From the IMG/VR virus record IMGVR_UViG_3300030382_000762, positions 1 through 21,412 of that record: DNA of 21,412 bases; one strand, 5' to 3'. Position numbers and translations under genes: made by a program. Every line of letters begins with the position of its first letter. The first letter of the stretch is position 1. The notes beneath the pieces are model-generated. The model saw only the letters and a program-made list of their open reading frames with translations, did no database searches and was not told where the DNA came from. This DNA is from a virus. Shown piece by piece: positions 1 to 6,895 of the stretch.

Positions 1-1
1 A

Positions 2-1075
2 ACAGAAAATGCGGGAAAAATTTTGCTCAGTTTTACAGACCAAATGGCAGACCATCCGAGTCTAATTCCTATTCCTATAGATGGCAGAAACGAGCAATTT
101 TTAAATCTTAACAAACAAATACAAGAAGAAATATTTACGGCTCATTCTATTGTTAGCCCTATGTTATTTGGCATAAAAGATAATACAGGTCTTGGTAGTA
201 ATGCTGACGAATTAAGAACTGCTAGCGAATTATATCAGAATCTTCAGGTAGATACAGAACAAGACATTTTAGAAGATGTATTTAATGAATTAATTAATTT
301 TAATGGTCTTCCTAAGTGTTTAAAGATACAAAAAATAGAGCCAGTAGGTAAGCCGTTAAGTGAAAGCGTAATGGTAGGAGTTATGACAACAGATGAAATA
401 AGAGAAAAGGTAGGGCTCCCAAAATTAGAGGCTGGACAAGAGATACAACTTAAAAGCCAAGAGGAAGATATGATTTTTTCACAACTTAAAGATATAGGTT
501 ATAATGCCGATAATTTAGAAGTTTTAGAAACAATAGTAAACCCTATAACTTGTATAGCAGATGCGGAAAAATTTGAAGCTGAAATAAAAGAAAAATATGT
601 TAATGTTTTAACCGAGTTAGAGAAAAGCATACTTGCGCTTTTAATTAAGAATGCGACAATGCCTAATACTGAAATTATAAAAGCGTTAGATATAACACCA
701 ACAGAAGCGCAACAATCGGTAGCGAGTTTACAAGATAAAGGTGCTTTGAATAATGATTTTCAACCAACAGAACAAGGAAAGCAAACTATTCAAGTTCCGC
801 AAGAAGAAATTTTTATAGTTTATAGATACCAATTAAGACACGACGCTCCGAAACTAAAAGGAAAAGAAAGCAGACCATTTTGTCAACAAATGCTTAGATT
901 AAACAGAAGATATACACTAGACCAATTAAAGATGTTAAAAAATGATTTTGATATGTCTGGGCTAGATATTTTTCAGCGTAGGGGTGGCTGGTATAACAAC
1001 CCAAGATTAAAAAAGACTACGCCTTGGTGTCGCCATATCTGGAGCCAAGAAGTGGTTAGAATTCAAAAACAATAA
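2..1075 (+). CDS. Phage portal protein, C-terminal part (5' truncated)
   Basis: The reading frame is open from base 2, so the true start lies before the window; 357 residues are visible. The first 110 or so residues, with the segments AHSIVSPMLFGI and TGLGSNADELRTA, look like the C-terminal half of portal proteins from Bacteroidota phages, which form the dodecameric ring through which DNA enters the head. Residues about 202-258 resemble a small winged-helix domain. The last 85 residues carry RPFC (Cys294), an RRGGW segment and PWCRHIW (Cys343), a Cys/His-rich tail known from phage head proteins of the minor-capsid (SPP1 gp7-like) kind and from portal fusions. The next gene starts 3 bases after the stop, in keeping with a head-to-connector operon. 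Portal identity is by remembered family features; the role of the C-terminal domain is inferred. Confidence 0.75.
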   Translation, partial: TENAGKILLSFTDQMADHPSLIPIPIDGRNEQFLNLNKQIQEEIFTAHSIVSPMLFGIKDNTGLGSNADELRTASELYQNLQVDTEQDILEDVFNELINFNGLPKCLKIQKIEPVGKPLSESVMVGVMTTDEIREKVGLPKLEAGQEIQLKSQEEDMIFSQLKDIGYNADNLEVLETIVNPITCIADAEKFEAEIKEKYVNVLTELEKSILALLIKNATMPNTEIIKALDITPTEAQQSVASLQDKGALNNDFQPTEQGKQTIQVPQEEIFIVYRYQLRHDAPKLKGKESRPFCQQMLRLNRRYTLDQLKMLKNDFDMSGLDIFQRRGGWYNNPRLKKTTPWCRHIWSQEVVRIQKQ

Positions 1076-1078
1076 ATT

Positions 1079-1609
1079 ATGGCAGTATTATTTATTTCAG
1101 AAAGTTATCTTAAAAACAATACAGTAGTAGACGATAACGTAGACCAAAGATTAATCATACCTTCAATTACAACAGTTCAGGATATGCACTTACACCCTGT
1201 GCTTGGGACGCCTTTATATGAAGATTTACAAGCGAAAATAATTGCTTCAACTTTAAACGGTGATGAAGTTACTTTAATTAATGATTATATTTCAAAAATG
1301 TTATTACAATGGACTATGTTTGAATTAACAATGAGTATGTTATATAAGTTCAGAAATAAAAGCGTAGCAACGAAGCGTAGTGATAATTCTAACCCTATAG
1401 ATTACCAAGATTTACAATTTTTAAGAGACGACTGGAAAAATAAAGCTGAATTTTACGATAAAAGATTAATAAATCATTTAATAGACAATAAAAGTTTATT
1501 TCCTAAATATACAGAATCTAGTGATGACTTAAACGCTAAAAAGTCTGCATATACAACAAGTTTTTATTTAGGAAGTTCTTATGATTGTTGGACAAATAAA
1601 TACAAATGA
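1079..1609 (+). CDS. Head-tail connector-like protein
   Basis: This 176-residue protein starts VLFISESYLKNNT and contains the segment HLHPVLGTPLYEDL followed by helix-rich sequence. That pattern (start, 'L...LG..LY..L', helical bundle) is typical of head-completion or connector proteins found directly after the portal in Bacteroidota phages. These proteins dock on the portal ring and bridge it to the tail. It lies 3 bases after the portal stop, and its TGA overlaps the next ATG (ATGA). The family placement comes from context and general resemblance, not from a catalytic motif. The end of the protein, rich in Tyr and Ser, shows no recognisable feature. Confidence 0.55.
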   Translation: MAVLFISESYLKNNTVVDDNVDQRLIIPSITTVQDMHLHPVLGTPLYEDLQAKIIASTLNGDEVTLINDYISKMLLQWTMFELTMSMLYKFRNKSVATKRSDNSNPIDYQDLQFLRDDWKNKAEFYDKRLINHLIDNKSLFPKYTESSDDLNAKKSAYTTSFYLGSSYDCWTNKYK

Positions 1610-2076
1610 AATTAACCTACAACCAAATAATAAGAGAATTAAATAACTTCGCTGATGCTCATTTAGAAATTGAGACTTTTGGCAGTGGAAACCTCTGGGA
1701 AGTTGTGCAACATAATCAAATAGGGAACTTTCAATACCCTTTGTTATGGATAGTAGATAAACCAGCTACAGTGGGTGATAATGTCTTTACTTGGAACTTC
1801 CAAGCTATTTATATTGATATCGTTAGGAAAGACGAAAGCAACGAAAATGATGTAAAAAGCGACGCTGTTCAAGTTTTAATTGACTTAATAGCTTATCTAG
1901 AGCAACAAAGCGGAACTAGTGCTATAGGCGTTAATTGGAATCAGGTTCAACTTGTAAGAGGTGGGACTGTAGAGATGTTTAGCGAGAAATTTGAAGATGA
2001 TTTAAGCGGTGCAAATATTTCTTTGGGCTTAAAAATACCTCAAGTATATGACGAATGTGTAATCCCTAAAACTTAA
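1606..2076 (+). CDS. Tail-completion / neck protein candidate
   Basis: The 156-residue protein has an N-terminal helix (residues 3-20) and then alternating strands, including FQYPLLWIVDKPA and FTWNFQAIYIDIV, then a helix and C-terminal strands. This mixed alpha/beta layout, and the place right after a connector gene, fit tail-terminator or neck proteins that close the head-tail joint in siphophages. It overlaps the preceding gene by 4 bases and is followed after 3 bases by the LamG gene. There is no signal peptide or membrane segment. No catalytic residues are expected or seen. The exact role is inferred from gene order. Confidence 0.45.
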   Translation: MKLTYNQIIRELNNFADAHLEIETFGSGNLWEVVQHNQIGNFQYPLLWIVDKPATVGDNVFTWNFQAIYIDIVRKDESNENDVKSDAVQVLIDLIAYLEQQSGTSAIGVNWNQVQLVRGGTVEMFSEKFEDDLSGANISLGLKIPQVYDECVIPKT

Positions 2077-2079
2077 AAT

Positions 2080-2871
2080 ATGCCGATACTATTTAATCCA
2101 GGAAAGAAAAAAGGAATTTTTATGGTGCCTTCAGGTGGTACAAAAAGTCCTACGCCTCCAGCTCCTTCTTTTACAAATACTAAGTCTTTAGAATTTGATG
2201 GAGTTGATGACTTTGTGTCTATTTATGATGGCGCTTCAGGAAGTGGACCTATTCAATTTGCTGCTGGAGATGATTTTTCAGTAAGTGCTTGGATTAAAAC
2301 TACAAGCGCTAGCGCAACAAATCAAATAGTATCATTTAGAGGAACAGCATTTATATGGTTTAGTACGTTTAAATCAGGCGCAAACATTAGATTACTAATT
2401 TCTTTAAGAGATAATAGTAGTAATACTTATTATTTAGCCAGTTATAATAATGCTTCAGGATGGATTGCTTCTGACACTTGGACAAATGTTATGTGTACTA
2501 GAAATGGAACTTCAAAAGATGTTAATCTTTACATAAACGGAGTAGCAGCACAAACAACAGGAACAGATACAACTTCAGATAACTTTACATCTTATGATAA
2601 ATTAAGTATTGGTAATGACAATTACAGTGGTGGTCGTTATTGGTTTGATGGTGGGATGGATGAAGTGGCTATTTATAGTAGCGACCAAAGCGCAAACGCT
2701 GCGACAATATATAACTCAGGAACTCCAACTGATTTAAGTTTATTAAGCCCTGTTGCTTACTGGAGAATGGGAGATGATGCCAGCTATCCTACAATTCCAG
2801 ACCAGATTGCAAGTGCTGATGGAACTATGACTAATATGGTTGTGGGAGATATAGTAACAAATGTTCCTTAA
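2080..2871 (+). CDS. LamG / concanavalin A-like fold protein, probable virion adhesin
   Basis: The 263-residue protein begins with a short Pro-rich stretch (residues about 20-31, TPPAPSFTN). Residues about 33-215 form a LamG (laminin G-like jelly-roll) domain: SLEFDGVDDFVSI, FSVSAWIKT, VNLYINGV and MDEVAIYSS are the recurring strand signatures. The tail ends in AYWRMGDD, typical of the same domain. LamG domains bind glycans or proteins. In phage structural operons they usually decorate capsid, tail or fibre and may help attach to polysaccharide. No signal peptide is present, so it is not a host-type secreted enzyme, and no glycosidase catalytic pair is evident. The domain call is firm; location on the virion is inferred from position between neck and lysis genes. 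Confidence 0.75.
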   Translation: MPILFNPGKKKGIFMVPSGGTKSPTPPAPSFTNTKSLEFDGVDDFVSIYDGASGSGPIQFAAGDDFSVSAWIKTTSASATNQIVSFRGTAFIWFSTFKSGANIRLLISLRDNSSNTYYLASYNNASGWIASDTWTNVMCTRNGTSKDVNLYINGVAAQTTGTDTTSDNFTSYDKLSIGNDNYSGGRYWFDGGMDEVAIYSSDQSANAATIYNSGTPTDLSLLSPVAYWRMGDDASYPTIPDQIASADGTMTNMVVGDIVTNVP

Positions 2872-2881
2872 AAATTAAAAT

Positions 2882-3133
2882 ATGAAAGCAGCAGAAATTT
2901 ACAGCATTATAAAGATTGAAGATTTAGATTTAATTAATTTTAATGAAGTTTTTGAAACGTCAAAAAAAACAATACGAAAAAGTTTAAACGAGGAAAAGTT
3001 TGTAATTAAGTATAATATTATTCCTAGTTTTATAGCTAGTGGAGAAGTTGACCCTTTAGAGGTTTTAAATCATTCAGAATGTTTAATTTTAATGCAAACT
3101 ACAGAATGGACAGAGCCAATGCCAGTAGAATGA
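2882..3133 (+). CDS. Small conserved-looking phage protein, function unknown
   Basis: An 83-residue acidic protein with no membrane segment. Its sequence suggests a helix (residues 15-35), a central strand pair around FVIKYNIIPSF, and a C-terminal stretch ending in TEWTEPMPVE. I do not recognise a family with a known role. It sits 10 bases after the LamG gene, and its TGA overlaps by 4 bases with the ATG of a small membrane peptide (3130), so it belongs to the late operon. It could be a chaperone or decoration partner of the LamG protein, but nothing in the sequence shows this. Confidence 0.6.
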   Translation: MKAAEIYSIIKIEDLDLINFNEVFETSKKTIRKSLNEEKFVIKYNIIPSFIASGEVDPLEVLNHSECLILMQTTEWTEPMPVE

Positions 3134-3210
3134 TAGATATAATTTTAGAATGTCAAATAATATTACTTACTTTAATTATTTTTAAGTATTTTAGCGAAAA
3201 ATGGAAATAA
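3130..3210 (+). CDS. 26-residue single-span membrane peptide
   Basis: A short frame (MIDIILECQIILLTLIIF, then KYFSEKWK) starts at an ATGA overlap with the preceding stop. Its own stop lies 10 bases inside the next gene (start 3201). It fills an otherwise unused 67-base gap, is almost wholly a hydrophobic helix with a positively charged C-terminal end, and belongs to the lysis block. These points favour a real small holin- or antiholin-like peptide over chance, but with 26 residues in AT-rich DNA chance cannot be excluded. Confidence 0.4.
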   Translation: MIDIILECQIILLTLIIFKYFSEKWK

Positions 3211-3557
3211 AAGATTATATATATTTTGGAGGTGTTTTAGTTGCGGTTCTTTCTAGTTGGTTTAAGATTAAACTTGAAACAGAAAAGCAAGAAGAAAAGA
3301 TAATTAATTTAGCTATGACAGTAACAAAGCACGAAAAAGAAATAAAGTCAGTAGAGAAAGAAGCGAGGCAAGGAAGAAACGAGATATATAAAAATTTTGA
3401 AGTAAACCTTAAATCTAATAACGAGGTTTTTTCTAAACAATTTAAAGGCATAGATACAGAAATAAGAGGTTTACAACAGTCTTTTAATGCTATTAATTTA
3501 AGCATTCAAGACTTAACGACTAAAATGGAATTATTAATTAATAAACTAGAATTATAA
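3201..3557 (+). CDS. Membrane-anchored coiled-coil protein (lysis block)
   Basis: The 118-residue protein has one hydrophobic segment at residues about 6-22 (YIYFGGVLVAVLSSWF). A long charged helical region follows (residues 25-118), with heptad-like spacing of Ile, Leu and Val, predicted to be a coiled coil. N-terminal anchor plus coiled coil is a shape seen among phage lysis-cassette accessory proteins (holin regulators, i-spanins, XhlA-like). The gene lies just before a two-span holin candidate and the cell-wall enzyme. No catalytic motif is present. Role in lysis is inferred from context only. Confidence 0.5.
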   Translation: MEIKDYIYFGGVLVAVLSSWFKIKLETEKQEEKIINLAMTVTKHEKEIKSVEKEARQGRNEIYKNFEVNLKSNNEVFSKQFKGIDTEIRGLQQSFNAINLSIQDLTTKMELLINKLEL

Positions 3558-3562
3558 AAAAG

Positions 3563-3778
3563 ATGAAAAAATTTATAAGTGATTTATTTAGAGAGAAAAC
3601 TGGCGGGAAGATTTCAAGTAAGAAATTTTACGGTAATATATTTTTATTACTTTGTGCTATTACTTTTGTAGTTGATGGTTTAAAGTTTTATGATGTATCA
3701 GCAGATTTATTTAACCCAACTTTAGTAGCTGGGTGTACTTTAATAGGGCTTAGAACTATTGGGGGAATGTTTAAATAA
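3563..3778 (+). CDS. Putative holin (two membrane spans)
   Basis: A 71-residue protein with a basic N-terminus (MKKFISDLFREKTGGKISSKKFYG), a first hydrophobic span at residues about 25-41, a short polar turn (FYDVSADLF) and a second span at about 50-66, ending GGMFK. Two spans, small size, a charged N-terminal end and a place directly before the peptidoglycan-acting gene fit a class II holin, which would open the inner membrane at the end of infection. Its TAA overlaps the next ATG (TAATG), so the two genes are translationally coupled. Small two-span proteins have several functions, so the call rests on position. Confidence 0.55.
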   Translation: MKKFISDLFREKTGGKISSKKFYGNIFLLLCAITFVVDGLKFYDVSADLFNPTLVAGCTLIGLRTIGGMFK

Positions 3779-4332
3779 TGAAAGTAAGTTACGATAATAT
3801 ACAACATTTATACGCTAAGAATGGTTATAGATTCTATGACAAAGGGAACTTTAACGTTAATATCTTTGCTATAAGAAGGCAATTAAACACAAATGAATTT
3901 GATGACATTATAGGAATAGCATATAAAAATGATTTTGACTTTGTGGAGATATTTAAAGCAACGACAGACCCTGGCAAATATTGGCTAAAAAAACCTATGA
4001 ATAGAAAAGGAACTGCAATTTTAGTAGAGGGGCAATATAAGTATAAACTAGGATTACACAAAGGAAAAGAAGCATTAGTACAAAAGGGTCCAGTAAAAGT
4101 ATTTAGAGACAACAACAAAGATGAAAACCACGATAAAGGGTACATTCAAGAAGGCTTTTTTGGTATTAACATACATAGAGCTGGAAAAGATTCAAAGCAA
4201 ATTGATAAGTGGTCGGCTGGGTGCCAAGTCTTTGCAGTAGAAAGTCAGTTTCAAAGATTTATAGATATAATTAAAAGAAGTGAAAAGATATACGGCAATA
4301 GCTTTACTTATACTCTTTTTGAGCAGTTGTAG
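3778..4332 (+). CDS. L,D-transpeptidase (YkuD)-like cell-wall enzyme, possible endolysin
   Basis: A 184-residue protein whose C-terminal half carries the pattern GINIHRAG (His133) followed 16 residues later by DKWSAGCQ (Ser146, Gly148, Cys149). This matches the catalytic His / SxGC arrangement of L,D-transpeptidase-fold enzymes. The upstream LGLHKG (residues 91-96) fits an active-site strand of that fold. Cellular family members join meso-diaminopimelate cross-links through the cysteine; a phage enzyme placed after a holin candidate more likely cuts or remodels peptidoglycan during lysis. There is no signal peptide, so export would depend on the holin. Its 3' end overlaps the lipoprotein gene by 53 bases in another frame. 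The fold is fairly secure; lytic use is inferred. Confidence 0.6.
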   Translation: MKVSYDNIQHLYAKNGYRFYDKGNFNVNIFAIRRQLNTNEFDDIIGIAYKNDFDFVEIFKATTDPGKYWLKKPMNRKGTAILVEGQYKYKLGLHKGKEALVQKGPVKVFRDNNKDENHDKGYIQEGFFGINIHRAGKDSKQIDKWSAGCQVFAVESQFQRFIDIIKRSEKIYGNSFTYTLFEQL

Positions 4333-4708
4333 TCCTCAAAAGAGGCTTCAAAGATTGCTTAAAAAAAACCCTCAATTAATAGAACTTGACACTATTAGAG
4401 TTATAGATACTGTTATAATAGATAATTACACTTATGATACCATTACAAACATACATTTACACGATAGCACTACAGTTATTAATAATGAAAAAGTTATTTT
4501 AAAATACTTCTATGACACACTTACAAGGGAAATATGGCACGAAGTCGAGTGCCTTGGCGATACGGTTATTAAGGAGACGGTCGTACAAGTTGAAAAGGTC
4601 GTTTATAAGCAGCTTACGTGGTGGGAGCAATATAGAACAATCATTTTAATATTATCTTTGATTGTAGGCATTCTAATTGTTTTAAAAAAATTAGGTAAGT
4701 TGATATAA
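4280..4708 (+). CDS. Lipoprotein with C-terminal membrane span: unimolecular spanin candidate
   Basis: This 142-residue protein starts at GTG inside the preceding gene. It has a lipoprotein signal peptide (residues 1-16) ending in the lipobox LSSC (Cys17). A polar, strand-rich middle region (about 30-110) is built of DTI/DTV repeats. A C-terminal transmembrane helix spans residues about 120-135, followed by basic residues (KKLGK). A lipid-anchored N-terminus in the outer membrane plus a C-terminal inner-membrane span is the defining architecture of u-spanins such as T1 gp11, which join outer and inner membranes in the last step of lysis. The 53-base nesting within the cell-wall enzyme gene recalls overlapping spanin genes. 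Its TAA shares one base with the next ATG. Confidence 0.65.
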   Translation: MKRYTAIALLILFLSSCSPQKRLQRLLKKNPQLIELDTIRVIDTVIIDNYTYDTITNIHLHDSTTVINNEKVILKYFYDTLTREIWHEVECLGDTVIKETVVQVEKVVYKQLTWWEQYRTIILILSLIVGILIVLKKLGKLI

Positions 4709-6045
4709 TGGGGAGGAAAAAAGGCTTTAGAAAAAAGAACAGTATTTATGCTACTTTAGAGACTTTAATTCCAGTTATAGAAGATTTTATAATAAAGGGT
4801 CATCATACTACAACAACTATATTTAAACAATTAGAATTAGAGGGCTATTTAGTTAAATTATATAATCAAGGATATAAAGGAGATTCAATAAGAAGAAGCA
4901 TAAACAATTTTATAAAAGATAAGAATTTAATTGTAAAAAATGCTCCAAGTTATGCTCTAACGACTGCAAAAGAAAATACAAAATGGGAGGAAGATTACGA
5001 AAACGGAACGGCTTCATTTGATTACTCAGGATTAAAGAAAATACAAACAGAAGAAGATTTAATAAAGTTTGCTAAAATAGATACTACAAAATGGAAAGCA
5101 GTAAAACAAACTGCTAATAAATGGGGCGAAAATTACCAAATAAAAGTAATATTTGAAAGTGTAGAAAAAGGATTAAAAGAAGAGGAAGCATACGAACAGG
5201 CAAAAGAGATATTAAAGAAACATCTTAAAGGAAGAAAAAAAATATCTAATAAGAAAAAACTAACTACAAAGATAGGTGTTATACCGTTAGCAGATTTTCA
5301 CATAGGAGCATACATAAGGGGTTTAATTAAAACGCCAGATTTTGACATAGACAGAATAACTGATATGTTAGATGAAATTGCAGACACTATTAATTCTTTA
5401 AATTATTCAGAAGTTCATATATCTATCTTAGGAGACATTATAGAAAGTTTTACAGGCACAAATCATCCTTCAACGTGGAAAGAGTTAATGTATAAAGGCT
5501 ACGGCTCTAATATCATAATAATGGCCTATGAGTTGTTATTGTCGTTTTTTAAAAAGATAGTTAATTTACATTCTATTTATTTAGTTTCAGGAAACCACGA
5601 TAGGATTACTTCAAGCAGTAAAGAAGACACCAAGGGCGAAGTAGTAGAGTTAATTTCTTATTTTTTAAATAAAGAATTAGATGTTAATATTAAATATAAT
5701 CCTATTTTAATTACTGAAATAATAGATAACATTTGCTATATCTTTACACACGGACACCATAATTTTACAAAAAAGAACATAGAGCAGACTATCTGGAAAT
5801 ATGGAAAACAAAAATATTTTAATTTAGTTCTTCAAGGACACTGGCATTCTAGAAAAAGCAAAGTTCCTGTAATTAAAATGGAAACTATTCACTCAGATTC
5901 TGGAGATTATAGAGGTATAACGTGCCCTAGTATTTTTACTGGGAATTTCTACGCTGAAACTTCAGGCTTTACATCTTCTGCTGGGTTTCTAATCATTCAA
6001 AATAAGCACAACAAACCCGCTGTTTTCGATATTCCTTTAATTTAA
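4708..6045 (+). CDS. Calcineurin-like metallophosphoesterase with N-terminal basic/helical domain
   Basis: A 445-residue protein. Residues 1-180 are basic and helical, with a winged-helix-like section (about 12-85) and a Lys-rich stretch (170-188). Residues 189-440 form the metallophosphoesterase domain with all core metal ligands: D196 and H198 (ADFHIG), D243 (LGDIIE), N296/H297/D298 (SGNHD), H348 (FTHGH) and H378/H380 (GHWH). Such enzymes are two-metal phosphodiesterases or phosphatases. The putative DNA-binding N-terminus suggests a nucleic acid substrate, perhaps a nuclease like the Mre11/SbcD branch. It starts at the stop of the spanin candidate and is the last gene before the early promoter region. 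The substrate is not known. Confidence 0.75.
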   Translation: MGRKKGFRKKNSIYATLETLIPVIEDFIIKGHHTTTTIFKQLELEGYLVKLYNQGYKGDSIRRSINNFIKDKNLIVKNAPSYALTTAKENTKWEEDYENGTASFDYSGLKKIQTEEDLIKFAKIDTTKWKAVKQTANKWGENYQIKVIFESVEKGLKEEEAYEQAKEILKKHLKGRKKISNKKKLTTKIGVIPLADFHIGAYIRGLIKTPDFDIDRITDMLDEIADTINSLNYSEVHISILGDIIESFTGTNHPSTWKELMYKGYGSNIIIMAYELLLSFFKKIVNLHSIYLVSGNHDRITSSSKEDTKGEVVELISYFLNKELDVNIKYNPILITEIIDNICYIFTHGHHNFTKKNIEQTIWKYGKQKYFNLVLQGHWHSRKSKVPVIKMETIHSDSGDYRGITCPSIFTGNFYAETSGFTSSAGFLIIQNKHNKPAVFDIPLI

Positions 6046-6196
6046 ACAAAAAAAATACTTTTCTAAAGTGTTCATTTTCAAGCGTTTACAAAAAAAGTGT
6101 AAAATAAATAAAAAATAAGTGTAAAAAAATTTGCTATATTAAAATTTTGTATTAATTTTGGTCTTACAAATCAATTATTAATTAAAATAAAACAAA
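6046..6196 (+). promoter_or_regulatory. Early-region intergenic regulatory segment
   Basis: This 151-base gene-free stretch divides the late and early blocks. It holds a short hairpin candidate (ACTTT 6057-6061 with AAAGT 6065-6069). The word AAGTGTAAAA occurs twice, at 6095-6104 and 6117-6126, 22 bases or two helical turns apart. An inverted pair TTTACA (6085-6090) / TGTAAA (6098-6103) is also present. The repeats lie just upstream of a good promoter and could be a repressor or activator site. No strong terminator was seen for the upstream operon. Confidence 0.5.
6130..6160 (+). promoter_or_regulatory. Bacteroidota-type promoter for the early operon
   Basis: TTTG at 6130-6133 and TAATTTTG at 6153-6160 match the -33 (TTTG) and -7 (TAnnTTTG) boxes of the main sigma factor of Bacteroidota, with 19 bases between them, the usual spacing. 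Transcription would start near 6164-6168, about 30 bases before the first early gene (6197). It is the only place in the window where both boxes were found together outside genes. Confidence 0.65.
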
Positions 6197-6415
6197 ATGA
6201 AAACAACAACTAAAAGATTTAAAATGTTAAATCAAATTAAAGAAGGAAGAAAAATAGCTGCTAAACAAATGTTAGATAAATTCATTTGTAAAGGAGAATT
6301 ATTAGTAAAATTAAATAAAATAGCAAAAGAAGGATATTACATCGAAAATGGTAATTTAATCACTTTAGTAAATTCTAGTAAATTAAAAAGAAATATATCT
6401 TTTTGCAAAATATAA
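6197..6415 (+). CDS. Small basic early protein, function unknown
   Basis: A 72-residue, Lys-rich protein, the first gene after the early promoter. The sequence is helical to about residue 45 (NQIKEGRKIAAKQMLDKFICKGELLVKLNKIAKEG, in pieces) and then has a short strand pair (YYIENGNLITLV). It starts with MKTTTKRF after an A-rich leader (AAAATAAAACAAA), as do several genes here. Small basic first early proteins of phages often act on host transcription or replication, but no family is recognised and that role is only a possibility. Confidence 0.55.
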   Translation: MKTTTKRFKMLNQIKEGRKIAAKQMLDKFICKGELLVKLNKIAKEGYYIENGNLITLVNSSKLKRNISFCKI

Positions 6416-6419
6416 AAAA

Positions 6420-6554
6420 ATGAAAACAACAACGCAATTTAAGATTAAACAAGTATGGGGTTCGTGGGAAGTTTACCAATTTAATGGAATGACTTACACT
6501 TACTATGCTAAATTTGAAACAAAAAATGAAGCATTAAAATTTATAAAAAAATAA
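6420..6554 (+). CDS. 44-residue early protein
   Basis: A short frame starting MKTTTQFKIKQVWGSWEVYQ and ending FETKNEALKFIKK, 4 bases after the previous stop. The sequence reads as a three-strand sheet followed by a helix, with aromatic residues spaced as in small beta-alpha phage proteins, and the start has the same MKTTT beginning as the gene before it. Coding is supported by its ordered amino-acid pattern and the A-rich leader. Function unknown. Confidence 0.55.
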   Translation: MKTTTQFKIKQVWGSWEVYQFNGMTYTYYAKFETKNEALKFIKK

Positions 6555-6557
6555 AAC

Positions 6558-6677
6558 AGAAGGAGAGAAAACTAACCCTTTGCGAACTGATGAAGGCAAA
6601 GTATAAAAAATAAAATCAGTTGAAAAAATACGTTGAAAAAACAAAAGTGAATACAAAAAAAACTCTCCTTCTTTTTT
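6558..6677 (+). ncRNA. Candidate structured RNA: closing stem, H-type pseudoknot, U-run
   Basis: This gene-free stretch can form a 10-pair perfect stem AGAAGGAGAG (6558-6567) with CTCTCCTTCT (6663-6672), followed by a run of T to 6677. Inside lies a hairpin CTTTGC (6578-6583) / GCAAAG (6596-6601). Its loop word AACTGAT (6585-6591) is perfectly complementary to ATCAGTT (6615-6621), making an H-type pseudoknot with a one-base first loop and an A-rich 13-base last loop (6602-6614). The last part before the closing stem is A-rich and holds a direct repeat GTTGAAAAAA (6619-6628, 6632-6641). The stem plus U-run could end an independent RNA; it could also be a regulated leader of the gene at 6695. 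No known RNA family was recognised. Confidence 0.5.
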
Positions 6678-6694
6678 ACTAAAAACAAAACAAA

Positions 6695-6895
6695 ATGAAA
6701 ACAATCTACATACACGATACAACGACACTATGGGCAGAAAATGGAGAAGTTCATATAGAAACTTGTAATGGAGATTTATTAGTTTTTAGAGCAGAAGCAT
6801 TATTTAATGATTTACCTGCCTTAGCAACCTTTTGCTTAAAAGAAATTGAAGGAAATAAAAAGAATATATTAAAAGAATTAAAAGAATTAAAATGA
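6695..6895 (+). CDS. Small early protein, function unknown
   Basis: A 66-residue protein with two or three strands at the N-terminus (TIYIHDTTTLWAENGEVHI) and a C-terminal helix rich in Lys, Glu and Leu. It begins 18 bases after the U-run of the structured RNA candidate and follows the conserved ACTAAAAACAAAACAAA leader. Its TGA overlaps the ATG of the Cys-rich gene (ATGA), so the two are likely co-translated. No family recognised. Confidence 0.55.
   Translation: MKTIYIHDTTTLWAENGEVHIETCNGDLLVFRAEALFNDLPALATFCLKEIEGNKKNILKELKELK

Noticed and set aside
3215-3505. Antisense open frame of 96 codons opposite the coiled-coil gene
   Set aside because: It mirrors the sense gene, has no leader or neighbours on that strand, and all recognisable genes here are on the + strand.
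6587-6593. CTGATGA, the first core word of hammerhead ribozymes
   Set aside because: The other core parts (stem II with GAAA, and the cleavage site before stem I) are not found in the right order; the bases fit better in the pseudoknot pairing.
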